Positions 1 through 5,576 of a stretch of 6,853 bases of DNA are shown here, in pieces. How positions within the stretch are numbered: the stretch's first letter is position 1; the number at the start of each line of letters is the position of its first letter. Under the pieces are notes generated by a model, which ran no database searches, was not told the origin of the DNA, and saw only the letters and a list, made by a program, of their open reading frames with translations. A program made the translations under genes and the position numbers. Origin of the DNA: Solirubrobacterales bacterium (GTDB lineage: Bacteria > Actinomycetota > Thermoleophilia > Solirubrobacterales > Solirubrobacteraceae); assembly GCA_013813955.1 (NCBI GenBank), contig JACCQW010000012.1, positions 1 to 6,853 on the forward strand, written 5' to 3'.

Positions 1-546
1 GCCCAGGGCATGACCGCCTGCCCGTGCGCCCAGCAGCTCGTCGCCGGCGCCGCGCGCGAGCGCCTGGCCGCCGACGGCTTCACCGACGACGAGATCGCGC
101 GCATCCTCGAGCACGTCCCCGTCGCGACGCACAACCAGCGCGGGCTGGGCACGCTGCACATCGGCGCGCCGGAGGGCGCGGGCACCCAGATCGACGCCAG
201 GACCCTGCTGGCGATCGTGGAGGGCTCGATGTCCTCGGAGATCTACGAGCTGATGAAGCGCTCCGACGAGGCCGCCGTCGTCGAGAAGGCCCACCGGCGG
301 CCGCGCTTCGTCGAGGACTGCGTGCGCGAGATGGTGCGCGGCGTGATCTCAGACCTGTCAGAGCTGTCCGACGAGCATCTCGTCTCCGCGCGCCAGGAGA
401 ACCTGGAGACCATCCACCAGCACAACGTCGTGGCCGAGCGCTTCGGCCTGCTGGGCGAGCTGCGCCGCGAGCTGCGCACCGGCGAGCACGCCGAGCATCA
501 CATGTCGATGCGCGACTGGCTGGATGCCGCCGGCTCCGGCCGCTGA
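1..546 (+). CDS. GTP cyclohydrolase, FolE2/MptA family (5'-truncated)
   Basis: This is the C-terminal part of a type-IB GTP cyclohydrolase, the metal-dependent COG1469 family that opens the GTP ring as the first step to dihydrofolate or other pterins. The frame is open from base 1 (A-Q-G before the Met at 10), and 'GMTACPCAQ' is an internal family motif, so the Met at base 10 is not the start. Counting from that Met, I see a Cys pair (C4, C6), HNQRG (H41-G45), the hallmark block ELMKRSDEAAVVEKA followed by RPRFVEDCVREM (80-108), and IHQHN (135-139). The Cys, His, Glu and His of these blocks match the metal and catalytic ligands known for FolE2. About 35 residues separate CPC from HNQRG; in classical bacterial FolE2 the gap is about 12, so this resembles archaeal MptA, which makes the 2',3'-cyclic phosphate. 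The exact product cannot be decided from this fragment. The stop is TGA at 544-546. The gene converges on pgsA with a 49-bp overlap. Confidence 0.9.
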   Translation, partial: AQGMTACPCAQQLVAGAARERLAADGFTDDEIARILEHVPVATHNQRGLGTLHIGAPEGAGTQIDARTLLAIVEGSMSSEIYELMKRSDEAAVVEKAHRRPRFVEDCVREMVRGVISDLSELSDEHLVSARQENLETIHQHNVVAERFGLLGELRRELRTGEHAEHHMSMRDWLDAAGSGR

Positions 547-1088
547 GCCTCGGCCGCCCCGCGCAGGCTGCGCCGCAGCCCGAAGAAGTAGTCCACGCCG
601 CTGATCACGGTGATCGCCACCGCGCCGTAGACCAGGCCGTCGACCCACGCCGGGGTGGGCTCGCCGACCGCGATCAGGAAGAAGATCGCGGCGACCTGCA
701 CGATCGTCTTCGCCTTGCCCCACCAGGTCGCGGCGATGACCACGCCCTGCTGGGTGGCCTGCATGCGCGTAACGGTCACGGTCAGCTCGCGCGCGATGAT
801 GACCATCGCCACCCACCCCGCCAGGCGGTCCAGCGACACGAGCGCCACGAGCGCGGCGACGATCAGCAGCTTGTCGGCGATCGGGTCCATCAGCTTGCCG
901 AAGTTGGTGATCGCGTCGCGTGAGCGCGCGAGGTAGCCGTCGATCGCGTCGGTCAGCGAGGCGACGGCGAAGACGATCGCGGCGAGCAGATCGCCGTTGG
1001 GGGTCTCGTCGAGCAGCGCGACGACGAGCACCGGCACGAGCAGGATCCGCAGCAGCGTGAGGACGTTGGGGAGGTTCAGCGCGAACAC
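498..1088 (-). CDS. pgsA: CDP-diacylglycerol--glycerol-3-phosphate 3-phosphatidyltransferase
   Basis: This integral membrane enzyme makes phosphatidylglycerophosphate from CDP-diacylglycerol and glycerol-3-phosphate, the committed step to phosphatidylglycerol and cardiolipin. The 196-aa protein opens with MFALNLPNVLTLLRI, typical of PgsA, and carries a complete CDP-alcohol phosphotransferase motif D47-x2-D50-G51-x2-A54-R55-x8-G64-x3-D68-x3-D72. Several hydrophobic helices follow (about 12-26, 33-46, 74-97, 129-142, 151-170), and the length is normal for the family. I chose the GTG at 1088-1086 because it places the conserved NLPN block at the N terminus; the frame stays open upstream to 1796, but that part is antisense shadow of the permease. 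A GAAGG lies 10 nt upstream of the GTG. The gene begins 5 nt after the permease stop, so co-transcription is likely. Its polar C-terminal tail (about 175-196) extends beyond the conserved domain and lies partly in the overlap with the convergent cyclohydrolase gene. A related CDP-alcohol transferase is possible but less likely, given the NLPN start. Confidence 0.9.
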   Translation of the reverse strand: MFALNLPNVLTLLRILLVPVLVVALLDETPNGDLLAAIVFAVASLTDAIDGYLARSRDAITNFGKLMDPIADKLLIVAALVALVSLDRLAGWVAMVIIARELTVTVTRMQATQQGVVIAATWWGKAKTIVQVAAIFFLIAVGEPTPAWVDGLVYGAVAITVISGVDYFFGLRRSLRGAAEAQRPEPAASSQSRIDM

Positions 1089-1093
1089 CGCGC

Positions 1094-1870
1094 CTAGGCC
1101 TTCAGGCGGCGGCCGGTGTGGAACATGACCGCGCTCCATGCGACCACGGCCGCCGCCATCGCTGCGGTGACGCCGAGCGCGAGGCCGATCGGGACGTCGC
1201 TCGTGCCCAGGAAGCCGTAGCGCACGGCGTTGATGAGAAAGAAGATCGGGTTGACGTGGCTGATCTCCTCCCACGGGGAGGGCAGCAGCTCGACGGAGTA
1301 GAAGACGCCGCCCAAAAAGCTCAGCGGGAGGATGAGGATGTTGTTGACGAACCCGTGCTGATCCCAGCTCTCCGCGTAGACGCCGACCACCACGCCCAGC
1401 GAGGCGAACAGCACGAGCACGAGGCCGACCGCGGCCAGGAGCACGAGCGGCTCGCGCACGGGGACGCCGGTGACCGGCAGCGCCAGCGCCAGCAGCCCGG
1501 CGCCGATGGCCATCGCGCGCACGACCCCGCCCAGCGAGAGGCCGAGATTGACCTCCCAGGAGCGCATCGGCGCCGACAGCACGTCGTGCAGGTAGCGCTC
1601 CGAGCGTGCCTGGAACACCGAGGAGGAGTTGTTGGCGTAAGCGGCCTGCGCCATCGCCATCGTGATCAGGCCGGGCACGATGAACACCTCGTAATCCACC
1701 CCGTCGATCGCCCGGATCCGGTCGCCGAGCGACAGCCCGAACACGAGGATGAACAGAAACGAGGAGAGCACCGGCGCCACGATGGTCTGCGACCACAGCT
1801 TCAGGACCCGGTCGGTCTCGCGGCCGGCCAACGCGATGAGCCCGCGGCGGCGGGCGAGCAGCTCGGTCAT
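1094..1870 (-). CDS. ABC-2 type exporter permease (YadH/DrrB/NodJ-like)
   Basis: This 258-aa polytopic membrane protein is of the ABC2_membrane class and forms the transmembrane pathway of an exporter. I see about six hydrophobic segments (about 29-48, 61-80, 112-133, 141-165, 173-192, 228-250). The family signatures are an early RVLKLWSQTIVAPVL block, FIVPGLITMAMAQAAYANNSSS (63-84), and a C-terminal LSFLGGVFYSVELLP (183-197) followed by HVNPIFFLINAVRYGFLG (205-222). The last two blocks closely resemble E. coli YadH from memory. The length is normal. The ATG at 1870-1868 overlaps the TGA of the upstream gene as ATGA, which suggests translational coupling; no strong Shine-Dalgarno site precedes it. 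No ATPase gene is adjacent. The nearest candidate partner is the YadG-like ATPase at 4200-4934 on the same strand, two genes upstream. The substrate is unknown; families of this type export drugs, polysaccharides or lipids. Confidence 0.92.
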   Translation of the reverse strand: MTELLARRRGLIALAGRETDRVLKLWSQTIVAPVLSSFLFILVFGLSLGDRIRAIDGVDYEVFIVPGLITMAMAQAAYANNSSSVFQARSERYLHDVLSAPMRSWEVNLGLSLGGVVRAMAIGAGLLALALPVTGVPVREPLVLLAAVGLVLVLFASLGVVVGVYAESWDQHGFVNNILILPLSFLGGVFYSVELLPSPWEEISHVNPIFFLINAVRYGFLGTSDVPIGLALGVTAAMAAAVVAWSAVMFHTGRRLKA

Positions 1871-2394
1871 CGCCGCGAGCGTACGGGCTCGGTGAGTCGC
1901 ACGGTCTGCAGGATCGCGCGCACCTCCTGCAGGCGCATGCGCGACGGCCGCGCCGGGGTGAGCACCGTAACCGTGTAGGTGCGGTACGGCGTGCTGTCGA
2001 CGATGCCCAGGGCCCGCACGGTCTTCCCGCGCGCGCGGCCGCGGACCTCGAAGCTCGTCACGTCGCGGTTGCCGAGCTTGCCGGGACCCTCGCCGATGAC
2101 GCGAGCGGGGGCCAGGGCCCGGCGCAGCGCGCTCCTCAGGGCCTCGGTGACCCGCGCGGGCTCGCGCCCCGCGATGGGGGACGCGAAGGTCAGGGTCGCC
2201 GAGCCGTCGGGGCTGCGCAGGCGGATGACGCGCCGGTCGATCTCGCGCTTCCAGCTCGCGGGATGCGAGAAGGCCAGGCCGAGCCCGGGCACGGCGACGG
2301 TCCGCGCCGCCGGGGCCGGGGGGGCGTCGCCGTCATCGCCCCCGAGGGACAGGACGACGACCACCGCGACGACGATGCCCGCGAGCACGAGCAC
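1867..2394 (-). CDS. single-pass membrane protein with PsbP/Mog1-like domain (hypothetical)
   Basis: This is a 175-aa protein with no recognised specific function. It has one N-terminal hydrophobic segment (about 1-17, [17 protein letters not shown]), an Asp/Ala/Pro-rich linker (18-31), and a globular domain of about 140 residues. That domain opens with [14 protein letters not shown] and a strand-rich [17 protein letters not shown], and ends with a Tyr-Thr-rich strand plus the helix [13 protein letters not shown]. The order, a 'hydrophobic-hydrophobic-HP-x-x-W' strand followed by strands and a final helix, resembles the PsbP/DcrB/Mog1-like fold of extracytoplasmic lipoproteins; this is my inference and not a confident family match. 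There is no lipobox Cys, so the protein should be tethered by its helix with the domain outside. The start is uncertain. The GTG at 2394 is the only standard codon, but it has no Shine-Dalgarno site and leaves no positive residues before the helix. The stop overlaps the permease ATG (ATGA), which ties this protein to the exporter. Confidence 0.78.
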   Translation of the reverse strand: MLVLAGIVVAVVVVLSLGGDDGDAPPAPAARTVAVPGLGLAFSHPASWKREIDRRVIRLRSPDGSATLTFASPIAGREPARVTEALRSALRRALAPARVIGEGPGKLGNRDVTSFEVRGRARGKTVRALGIVDSTPYRTYTVTVLTPARPSRMRLQEVRAILQTVRLTEPVRSRR

Positions 2395-2444
2395 GGCGCC
2401 GCCGAAGCGGCGCCGTGTCAGCGCGTCGAGGATGCTGCGTGGGC

Positions 2445-4097
2445 TCAGCGCGGCAGCAGGTCCTCGCGCCGGCGGAGCACGAGGCCACCCGCCAGCACCA
2501 GCAGACCGGCCAGCGCCAGGCCGATGACGTCGGTCCCGGTGAACGGCAGCGAGCTGCGATCGAGGTCACGTGCCCCGCCGTCGCCGTCGCCGCCGCCGCC
2601 GGCGCCGCCAGCGCCGCCGCCGTCGTCGTTGCGCTCGTCATCATCGTCTGGATCGAACGACGCGGCATTGTCGGCGTTGCCGTCGGTGTGGCAGCCGGGG
2701 TCGCGCTCGTCGGCGACGCCGTCGCCGTCGTTGTCGCGGCCGTCGGAGCACTGCGGCTTGTCGCCGTCGTCGTCGCCGCCGCCACCACCGCCACCGGGGG
2801 GAGCGGCAGCGTTTGCCTCGCTGTTGTCGTTGGGGTTGAACGAGGCCGGGTTGTTCGCGTTTCCGTCGGTGTGGCAGCCGGGGTCCGCGGCGTCCGCGAC
2901 GCCGTCACCGTCCTTGTCGACACCGTCGGAGCACTGCGGCGCGGCGGGTCCGCCGGTCTCCGGAGGCGCGACCGCCTTGGACTCCGCCTGGGCGGTGGAG
3001 TCCTGCGCGAGGCTGGTGCCACCGGCGCTCAGGACGAACACGTCGAGCGCCTGGCGCGTGCCGGAGCCGCCCTGCTCATCGGCGTTGCAGACGATCACCG
3101 CAAGCGGCGACAGCGGGGAGAACCGCGTGTCGGGCGTGCCGTTCGCGCAGCCCGGGTCGGGCAGCGGGACGCCGGTGCCGCCGAGGTTGATGACCGAGGA
3201 CTCCTGCGTGGTCTGCTCGGCCTGACCGCGACACGCCTTCGACGTGCTGCTCGAGCTCGCGGCGCTCGCGACGACGTTGCCGCTGGCGCGGACGTCCGCG
3301 GCGCGCGAGCTGCCGGTCGACGTCTGGCAGTTGGCGTCCTCGGTGATCGTGCCGTTGCTCTCGGCCGCGCCGACGGTGAGCCCTCCGGGGCCGCCGACGG
3401 CGGCGCGGGTGACGGCAAAGTCGTTGGAGGAGCCCGTCGAAGTCGACGACGACTTCGCGGTCAGGACCTGCAGGCACACTCCGCTGCCAGTGCAGAGCGG
3501 GTCCAGGACGCCCTCCTGCAGGGGCTGCAACGGGCCGTCCTTGGCCTCGCCCTCGACGGTGTTGACGCCCGCGACCTCGCTGCCGAAGAGCTCGAGGATC
3601 GTGATGTGGCCGCGGTAGCTGCCGTCGGCCTGCTGCTCGCCGCGCGAGCGCCCCACGATGGTCTCCTCGCCCGAGTCGGCACCCTCGTCGGTGCTGTCCG
3701 GGAAGGGCCGCTCGGCGCTGGGCATGACGTCGACCACGCCGACGGTGCCCTGGCCGTGAGGATTGTCGCCGCGCAGCGGCGGCTGGACCTGGGGGTCGGC
3801 GGCCGGGGCGCGCGTCTGCTGCTTGCCGGACTGCCCGGCCGTGGTCTTCAAGTTCCCCTGGACCTTCTTCGTGGTGCTCCGGACGTTCTCGGCGGACCTG
3901 CGCGTGGTCTGCCTGACCGCGCCGGTGGTCTGCTCGACGGTCTGTTGCACGCTCGCGCCGAGCCTCTGGGTGGCTTCACGCAGGACGTCGTCGGCGCGCT
4001 TGCGCTCTCCCCCCTGACCGAGGGTTGCGGCGGGCAGGGCCCAGATGACGGCGGCGCCGATCACGAAAGCCAGCAGGCCGAGCTTGCGTACAGACAT
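2445..4097 (-). CDS. LPxTG-anchored surface protein with two Cys-bracketed DxDGDG repeats
   Basis: This is a 550-aa secreted protein predicted to be attached to the wall by a sortase. Its domains are: signal peptide 1 to about 28 (MSVRK, then a hydrophobic core, cleavage near ALPAATLG); a Gln/Thr/Arg-rich, probably helical segment 31-95 with repeated Thr-Thr pairs at 57, 64, 75 and 85; an unrecognised Ser/Thr-rich, mostly strand-like region about 118-360 with six Cys (202, 208, 257, 289, 317, 337); two acidic repeats at 387-431 and 448-492; a Gly/Asp-rich linker 493-516; LPFTG 517-521, a hydrophobic helix and RRR. Each repeat has Cys-x18-Cys around a DxDxDGxxDxxD loop, as in thrombospondin type-3-like or calcium-binding modules. 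I chose the ATG at 4097 because a strong AAGGGAG precedes it and a signal peptide follows; an upstream in-frame start at 4169 would place a hydrophilic extension before the signal. No sortase gene is visible. The ligand and role are unknown; adhesion or envelope structure is a guess from the architecture. The gene lies inside the exporter gene cluster. Confidence 0.9.
   Translation of the reverse strand: MSVRKLGLLAFVIGAAVIWALPAATLGQGGERKRADDVLREATQRLGASVQQTVEQTTGAVRQTTRRSAENVRSTTKKVQGNLKTTAGQSGKQQTRAPAADPQVQPPLRGDNPHGQGTVGVVDVMPSAERPFPDSTDEGADSGEETIVGRSRGEQQADGSYRGHITILELFGSEVAGVNTVEGEAKDGPLQPLQEGVLDPLCTGSGVCLQVLTAKSSSTSTGSSNDFAVTRAAVGGPGGLTVGAAESNGTITEDANCQTSTGSSRAADVRASGNVVASAASSSSTSKACRGQAEQTTQESSVINLGGTGVPLPDPGCANGTPDTRFSPLSPLAVIVCNADEQGGSGTRQALDVFVLSAGGTSLAQDSTAQAESKAVAPPETGGPAAPQCSDGVDKDGDGVADAADPGCHTDGNANNPASFNPNDNSEANAAAPPGGGGGGGDDDGDKPQCSDGRDNDGDGVADERDPGCHTDGNADNAASFDPDDDDERNDDGGGAGGAGGGGDGDGGARDLDRSSLPFTGTDVIGLALAGLLVLAGGLVLRRREDLLPR
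2448..2549 (-). other. C-terminal LPxTG cell-wall sorting signal
   Basis: The last 34 codons of the surface-protein gene encode LPFTG (2549-2535), a hydrophobic stretch [20 protein letters not shown], and a charged tail starting RRRED. This is the three-part signal recognised by class A- or E-like sortases, which in Gram-positive bacteria cleave between Thr and Gly and join the Thr to the wall precursor. LPFTG is a permitted variant of LPxTG. No sortase is encoded in this window. Confidence 0.9.
2622..2756 (-). repeat. Acidic calcium-loop repeat, copy 2
   Basis: This encodes residues 448-492 of the surface protein. The pattern is PQCSDG-x-D-x-DGDGVAD, then DPGCHTDGN, then a SFDP segment rich in Asp. 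C450 and C469 bracket D455-x-D457-x-D459-G460-x2-D463-x2-D466, an EF-hand-like or TSP3-like calcium loop. It matches copy 1 at both the protein and DNA levels at a centre-to-centre distance of 183 bp, so it arose by duplication. Confidence 0.85.
2805..2939 (-). repeat. Acidic calcium-loop repeat, copy 1
   Basis: This encodes residues 387-431 of the surface protein. C389 and C408 bracket D394-x-D396-x-D398-G399-x2-D402-x2-D405. After the second Cys the chain continues HTDGNANN and SFNPNDN. A Gly7/Asp-rich linker (about 435-447) separates it from copy 2. Copy 1 has more Asn where copy 2 has Asp in the tail, so copy 2 is the more acidic of the two. Confidence 0.85.
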
Positions 4098-4199
4098 CGT
4101 TCTCCCTTTCGGTGGGTCGGCGCCCGCACCCCCTGCTTCCCAGGCCGACGCGCCCCTATGTGTGTGCAACCCCTACCCGTTCCACGAAGTTGTGCAACT
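4098..4199 (-). promoter_or_regulatory. Leader/intergenic region upstream of the surface-protein gene
   Basis: This is 102 bases without a gene, between the ATPase stop and the surface-protein start. It holds two direct copies of TGTGCAAC on the plus strand (4163-4170 and 4191-4198, 28 bp apart). The second copy lies inside a perfect 7+2+7 inverted repeat GAAGTTG-TG-CAACTTC (4186-4201), which reaches into the ATPase stop codon. Nearer the start, GTCGGC (4116-4121) can pair with GCCGAC (4144-4149) across a 22-nt loop, a few bases upstream of the Shine-Dalgarno site. These could be an operator and a leader hairpin, giving the surface protein its own regulation. I could not identify a convincing -35/-10 pair. 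Confidence 0.4.
4102..4108 (-). promoter_or_regulatory. Ribosome binding site of the LPxTG surface-protein gene
   Basis: On the minus strand the sequence AAAGGGAGAACG lies directly before the ATG at 4097. The AAGGGAG core ends 4 nt before the start. It is the strongest Shine-Dalgarno site in the five-gene minus-strand set, and it decides this start over the longer frame that begins at 4169. Confidence 0.8.
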
Positions 4200-4201
4200 T
4201 C
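4186..4201. repeat. 7-bp perfect inverted repeat, operator-like
   Basis: The sequence GAAGTTG-TG-CAACTTC is a perfect palindrome with a 2-bp centre. It is more AT-rich than its surroundings and overlaps the last bases of the ATPase gene. Its short spacer fits a dimeric regulator site better than a terminator, and no T-run follows on either strand. Its function is unproven. Confidence 0.45.
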
Positions 4202-4934
4202 AGCCCACGTCTTGGGGTCCCATCGCCTTGACGTAGACATCGGCAAGCGAATCAGCATCGTACGTGGCACGCAAACCGTGGGCGGAATCTCGCGCCAGCA
4301 GGCGTCCGGAGCGGATGAGGGCGATCTCCTCGCACAGCTCGTCGGCCTCCTCCAGGTAGTGGGTGGTGAGCAGGATCGTGGTGCCGGCCTCGTGCAGCCG
4401 GCGGATGTAGCGCCACAGCTCGATGCGCAGCTCGAAGTCCACGCCCGCGGTCGGCTCGTCGAGGATCACCATGCGCGGCTCGTGCATCAGGGCGCGGGCG
4501 AGCAGCAGCCGGCGGCGCATGCCGCCCGACAGCTTGGGCGCGCGGACGCCGGCCTTCGCGCGCAGGTCGAAGACGTCCATCATCTCGCCGGCACGCCGGC
4601 GCGCCTCTCCCCGGCTCATGCCGAAGTAGCCGCCGTGGTAGGTCAGCGTCTCCTCCACGTCGAGGAAGCGGTCGAGGTTCACGTCCTGCTCGGCGAGGCC
4701 GATCATCCGGCGGGCGGCCATCGAGGAGTGGGGCTCGCCGAAGATCTCGACCTCGCCGGCGGTGATGCGGATCAGGTTGCAGATCGCGCTGATCAGCGTC
4801 GTCTTGCCGGCGCCGTTGGGGCCGAGCAGCCCGAAGAAGCCGCCGGACTCGACCTGCAGGTCGAAGGCCTCGACGGCCAGGAAGCCGTCGTCGTAGCGCT
4901 TGGTCAGGCCGCGCACGGAGAGGGCGGGGGGCAC
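4200..4934 (-). CDS. ABC-2 type exporter ATP-binding protein (YadG-like)
   Basis: This 244-aa cytoplasmic ATPase powers an ABC exporter. All catalytic motifs are present: Walker A GPNGAGKT (38-45), Q-loop Gln83 (GLAEQDVN), signature LSGGM (135-139), Walker B MVILDE (155-160, Glu160 catalytic), D-loop TAGVD and switch His192 ([14 protein letters not shown]). The run [19 protein letters not shown] with TTHYLEEA closely resembles E. coli YadG, the partner of YadH, from memory. The GTG at 4934-4932 is chosen because [16 protein letters not shown] is a normal ABC N terminus; the frame is open far upstream (to 5492), but that part is antisense to clpP. Only a weak GGTGA lies 4 nt before it. The C-terminal tail (about 218-244) is short, with no extra domain. 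The probable membrane partner is the permease at 1094-1870 on the same strand. The first gene of the minus-strand set, it diverges from clpP across 60 bp. Confidence 0.93.
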   Translation of the reverse strand: MPPALSVRGLTKRYDDGFLAVEAFDLQVESGGFFGLLGPNGAGKTTLISAICNLIRITAGEVEIFGEPHSSMAARRMIGLAEQDVNLDRFLDVEETLTYHGGYFGMSRGEARRRAGEMMDVFDLRAKAGVRAPKLSGGMRRRLLLARALMHEPRMVILDEPTAGVDFELRIELWRYIRRLHEAGTTILLTTHYLEEADELCEEIALIRSGRLLARDSAHGLRATYDADSLADVYVKAMGPQDVG

Positions 4935-4954
4935 GTGGTCACCGTAGCGGGGAG

Positions 4955-4969
4955 GTCCGCCGGGCGGAC
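4955..4969. repeat. 7+1+7 palindrome in the divergent promoter region
   Basis: GTCCGCC-G-GGCGGAC is a perfect inverted repeat with a single-base centre, 26 bp from the clpP ATG and 21 bp from the ATPase GTG. Its position suits an operator shared by the two genes. In DNA this rich in G and C such a palindrome can also arise by chance. Confidence 0.4.
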
Positions 4970-4979
4970 GGGGCGATCT

Positions 4980-4985
4980 GGGAGG
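4980..4985 (+). promoter_or_regulatory. Ribosome binding site of clpP
   Basis: GGGAGG lies 9 nt before the ATG at 4995. It directly abuts the other in-frame ATG at 4986, leaving no spacer, so it argues for the downstream start. The family start MPLVP agrees. Confidence 0.75.
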
Positions 4986-4994
4986 ATGCCGGGC

Positions 4995-5576
4995 ATGCCC
5001 CTCGTCCCCACCGTCGTCGAGCGCACCGGCCGCGGCGACCGCGAATACGACATCTACTCGCGCCTGCTCAACGAGCGGATCATCTTCTGCGGCTCGCCGA
5101 TCGACGACCAGATCGCCAACCTCATCGTGGCCCAGCTGCTGCACCTGGAGTCCTCGGACCCCGACAAGGACATCTCGATGTACATCAACTCCCCGGGCGG
5201 CTCGATCTACGCGGGGCTGGCGATCTACGACACGATGCACTTCATCAAGCCCGACGTGCAGACGATCTGCTGCGGGATCGCGATGTCGATGGGATCGCTG
5301 CTGCTGACCGGGGGAACGAAGGGCAAGCGGTTCTCGCTGCCCAACAGCCGCATCCTCATCCACCAACCCTCCGCGGGCTTCGAGGGCCAGTCGACGGACA
5401 TCGAGATCCACATGCTCGAGATCCTCAAGACCCGCAAGCGCATCGACGAGATCTACGCGCACCACACCGGGCGCCCGGAGGAGGAGGTCCACCTCGATAT
5501 GGAGCGCGATCGCTTCTTCACGCCCGAGCAGGCCCTCGAGTACGGCCTGATCGACCGCATCATCTCATCGCACTAG
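4995..5576 (+). CDS. clpP: ATP-dependent Clp protease proteolytic subunit
   Basis: This is the serine peptidase subunit that forms the double-heptamer barrel fed by ClpX or ClpC. The 193-aa protein opens [20 protein letters not shown], contains [11 protein letters not shown] (axial-loop and hydrophobic-pocket region), the INSPGGS strand (65-70) and the catalytic triad Ser98 (AMSMG), His123 (LIHQPSAG) and Asp172 (MERDRFF). It ends in [12 protein letters not shown]. Full length for a ClpP without a long propeptide. The start at 4995 is preferred over the ATG at 4986 from Shine-Dalgarno spacing. The residues around the nucleophile, [14 protein letters not shown], differ from the common GQAASMGAFLL: Met replaces Ala before the nucleophile Ser, and there is a Cys-Cys pair upstream. 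No clpX, tig or second clpP is visible; the downstream neighbour is a convergent peptidase 28 bp away. Actinobacteria usually have several ClpP paralogues, so which one this is cannot be told here. Confidence 0.95.
   Translation: MPLVPTVVERTGRGDREYDIYSRLLNERIIFCGSPIDDQIANLIVAQLLHLESSDPDKDISMYINSPGGSIYAGLAIYDTMHFIKPDVQTICCGIAMSMGSLLLTGGTKGKRFSLPNSRILIHQPSAGFEGQSTDIEIHMLEILKTRKRIDEIYAHHTGRPEEEVHLDMERDRFFTPEQALEYGLIDRIISSH

Larger units (their letters stand above)
4935..4994. promoter_or_regulatory. Divergent intergenic region between the ABC ATPase and clpP
   Basis: These 60 bases must contain the 5' signals of both divergent genes, unless the transcription start of one lies within the other. 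They hold the palindrome GTCCGCC-G-GGCGGAC (4955-4969) and the clpP Shine-Dalgarno site. I see no clear -10 or -35 element for either direction. Confidence 0.5.

Noticed and set aside
24..923. Arg/Ala-rich plus-strand frame across the cyclohydrolase and pgsA
   Set aside because: Composition is typical of a GC-rich frame shift shadow, with no motifs, and it overlaps two well-supported genes.
1089..1796. N-terminal extension of pgsA in the same frame
   Set aside because: It is an out-of-frame shadow of the permease gene with no sensible protein content. The conserved PgsA N terminus starts at 1088.
2580..2810. GCC/GTC-rich tracts looking like microsatellite or CRISPR-like repeats
   Set aside because: They are codons for the Gly/Asp linkers and the two calcium-loop repeats. 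There are no regularly spaced identical repeats with unique spacers.
4098..4169. Earlier start (GTG/ATG near 4169) for the surface protein
   Set aside because: It would add 24 hydrophilic residues before a perfect signal peptide, and the strong Shine-Dalgarno site sits before 4097.
4150..4186. ECF-sigma-like GGAAC box on the minus strand before the surface-protein gene
   Set aside because: No matching -10 element lies at a suitable distance, so the match is a five-base coincidence at best.
2415..4994. Very long plus-strand open frame running into clpP (over 850 codons upstream of the ClpP start)
   Set aside because: It is antisense to the surface-protein and ATPase genes, Ala/Arg/Val/Gly-biased in composition without domains, and stays open only because stop codons are rare at this GC content. 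The family start and Shine-Dalgarno site place clpP at 4995.
4986..4994. ATG at 4986 as the clpP start
   Set aside because: GGGAGG abuts it with no spacer, while the spacing to 4995 is normal and MPLVP is the usual family start.
4935..5492. N-terminal extension of the ABC ATPase over clpP
   Set aside because: It is antisense to clpP and low-complexity. The ABC domain begins normally at 4934.
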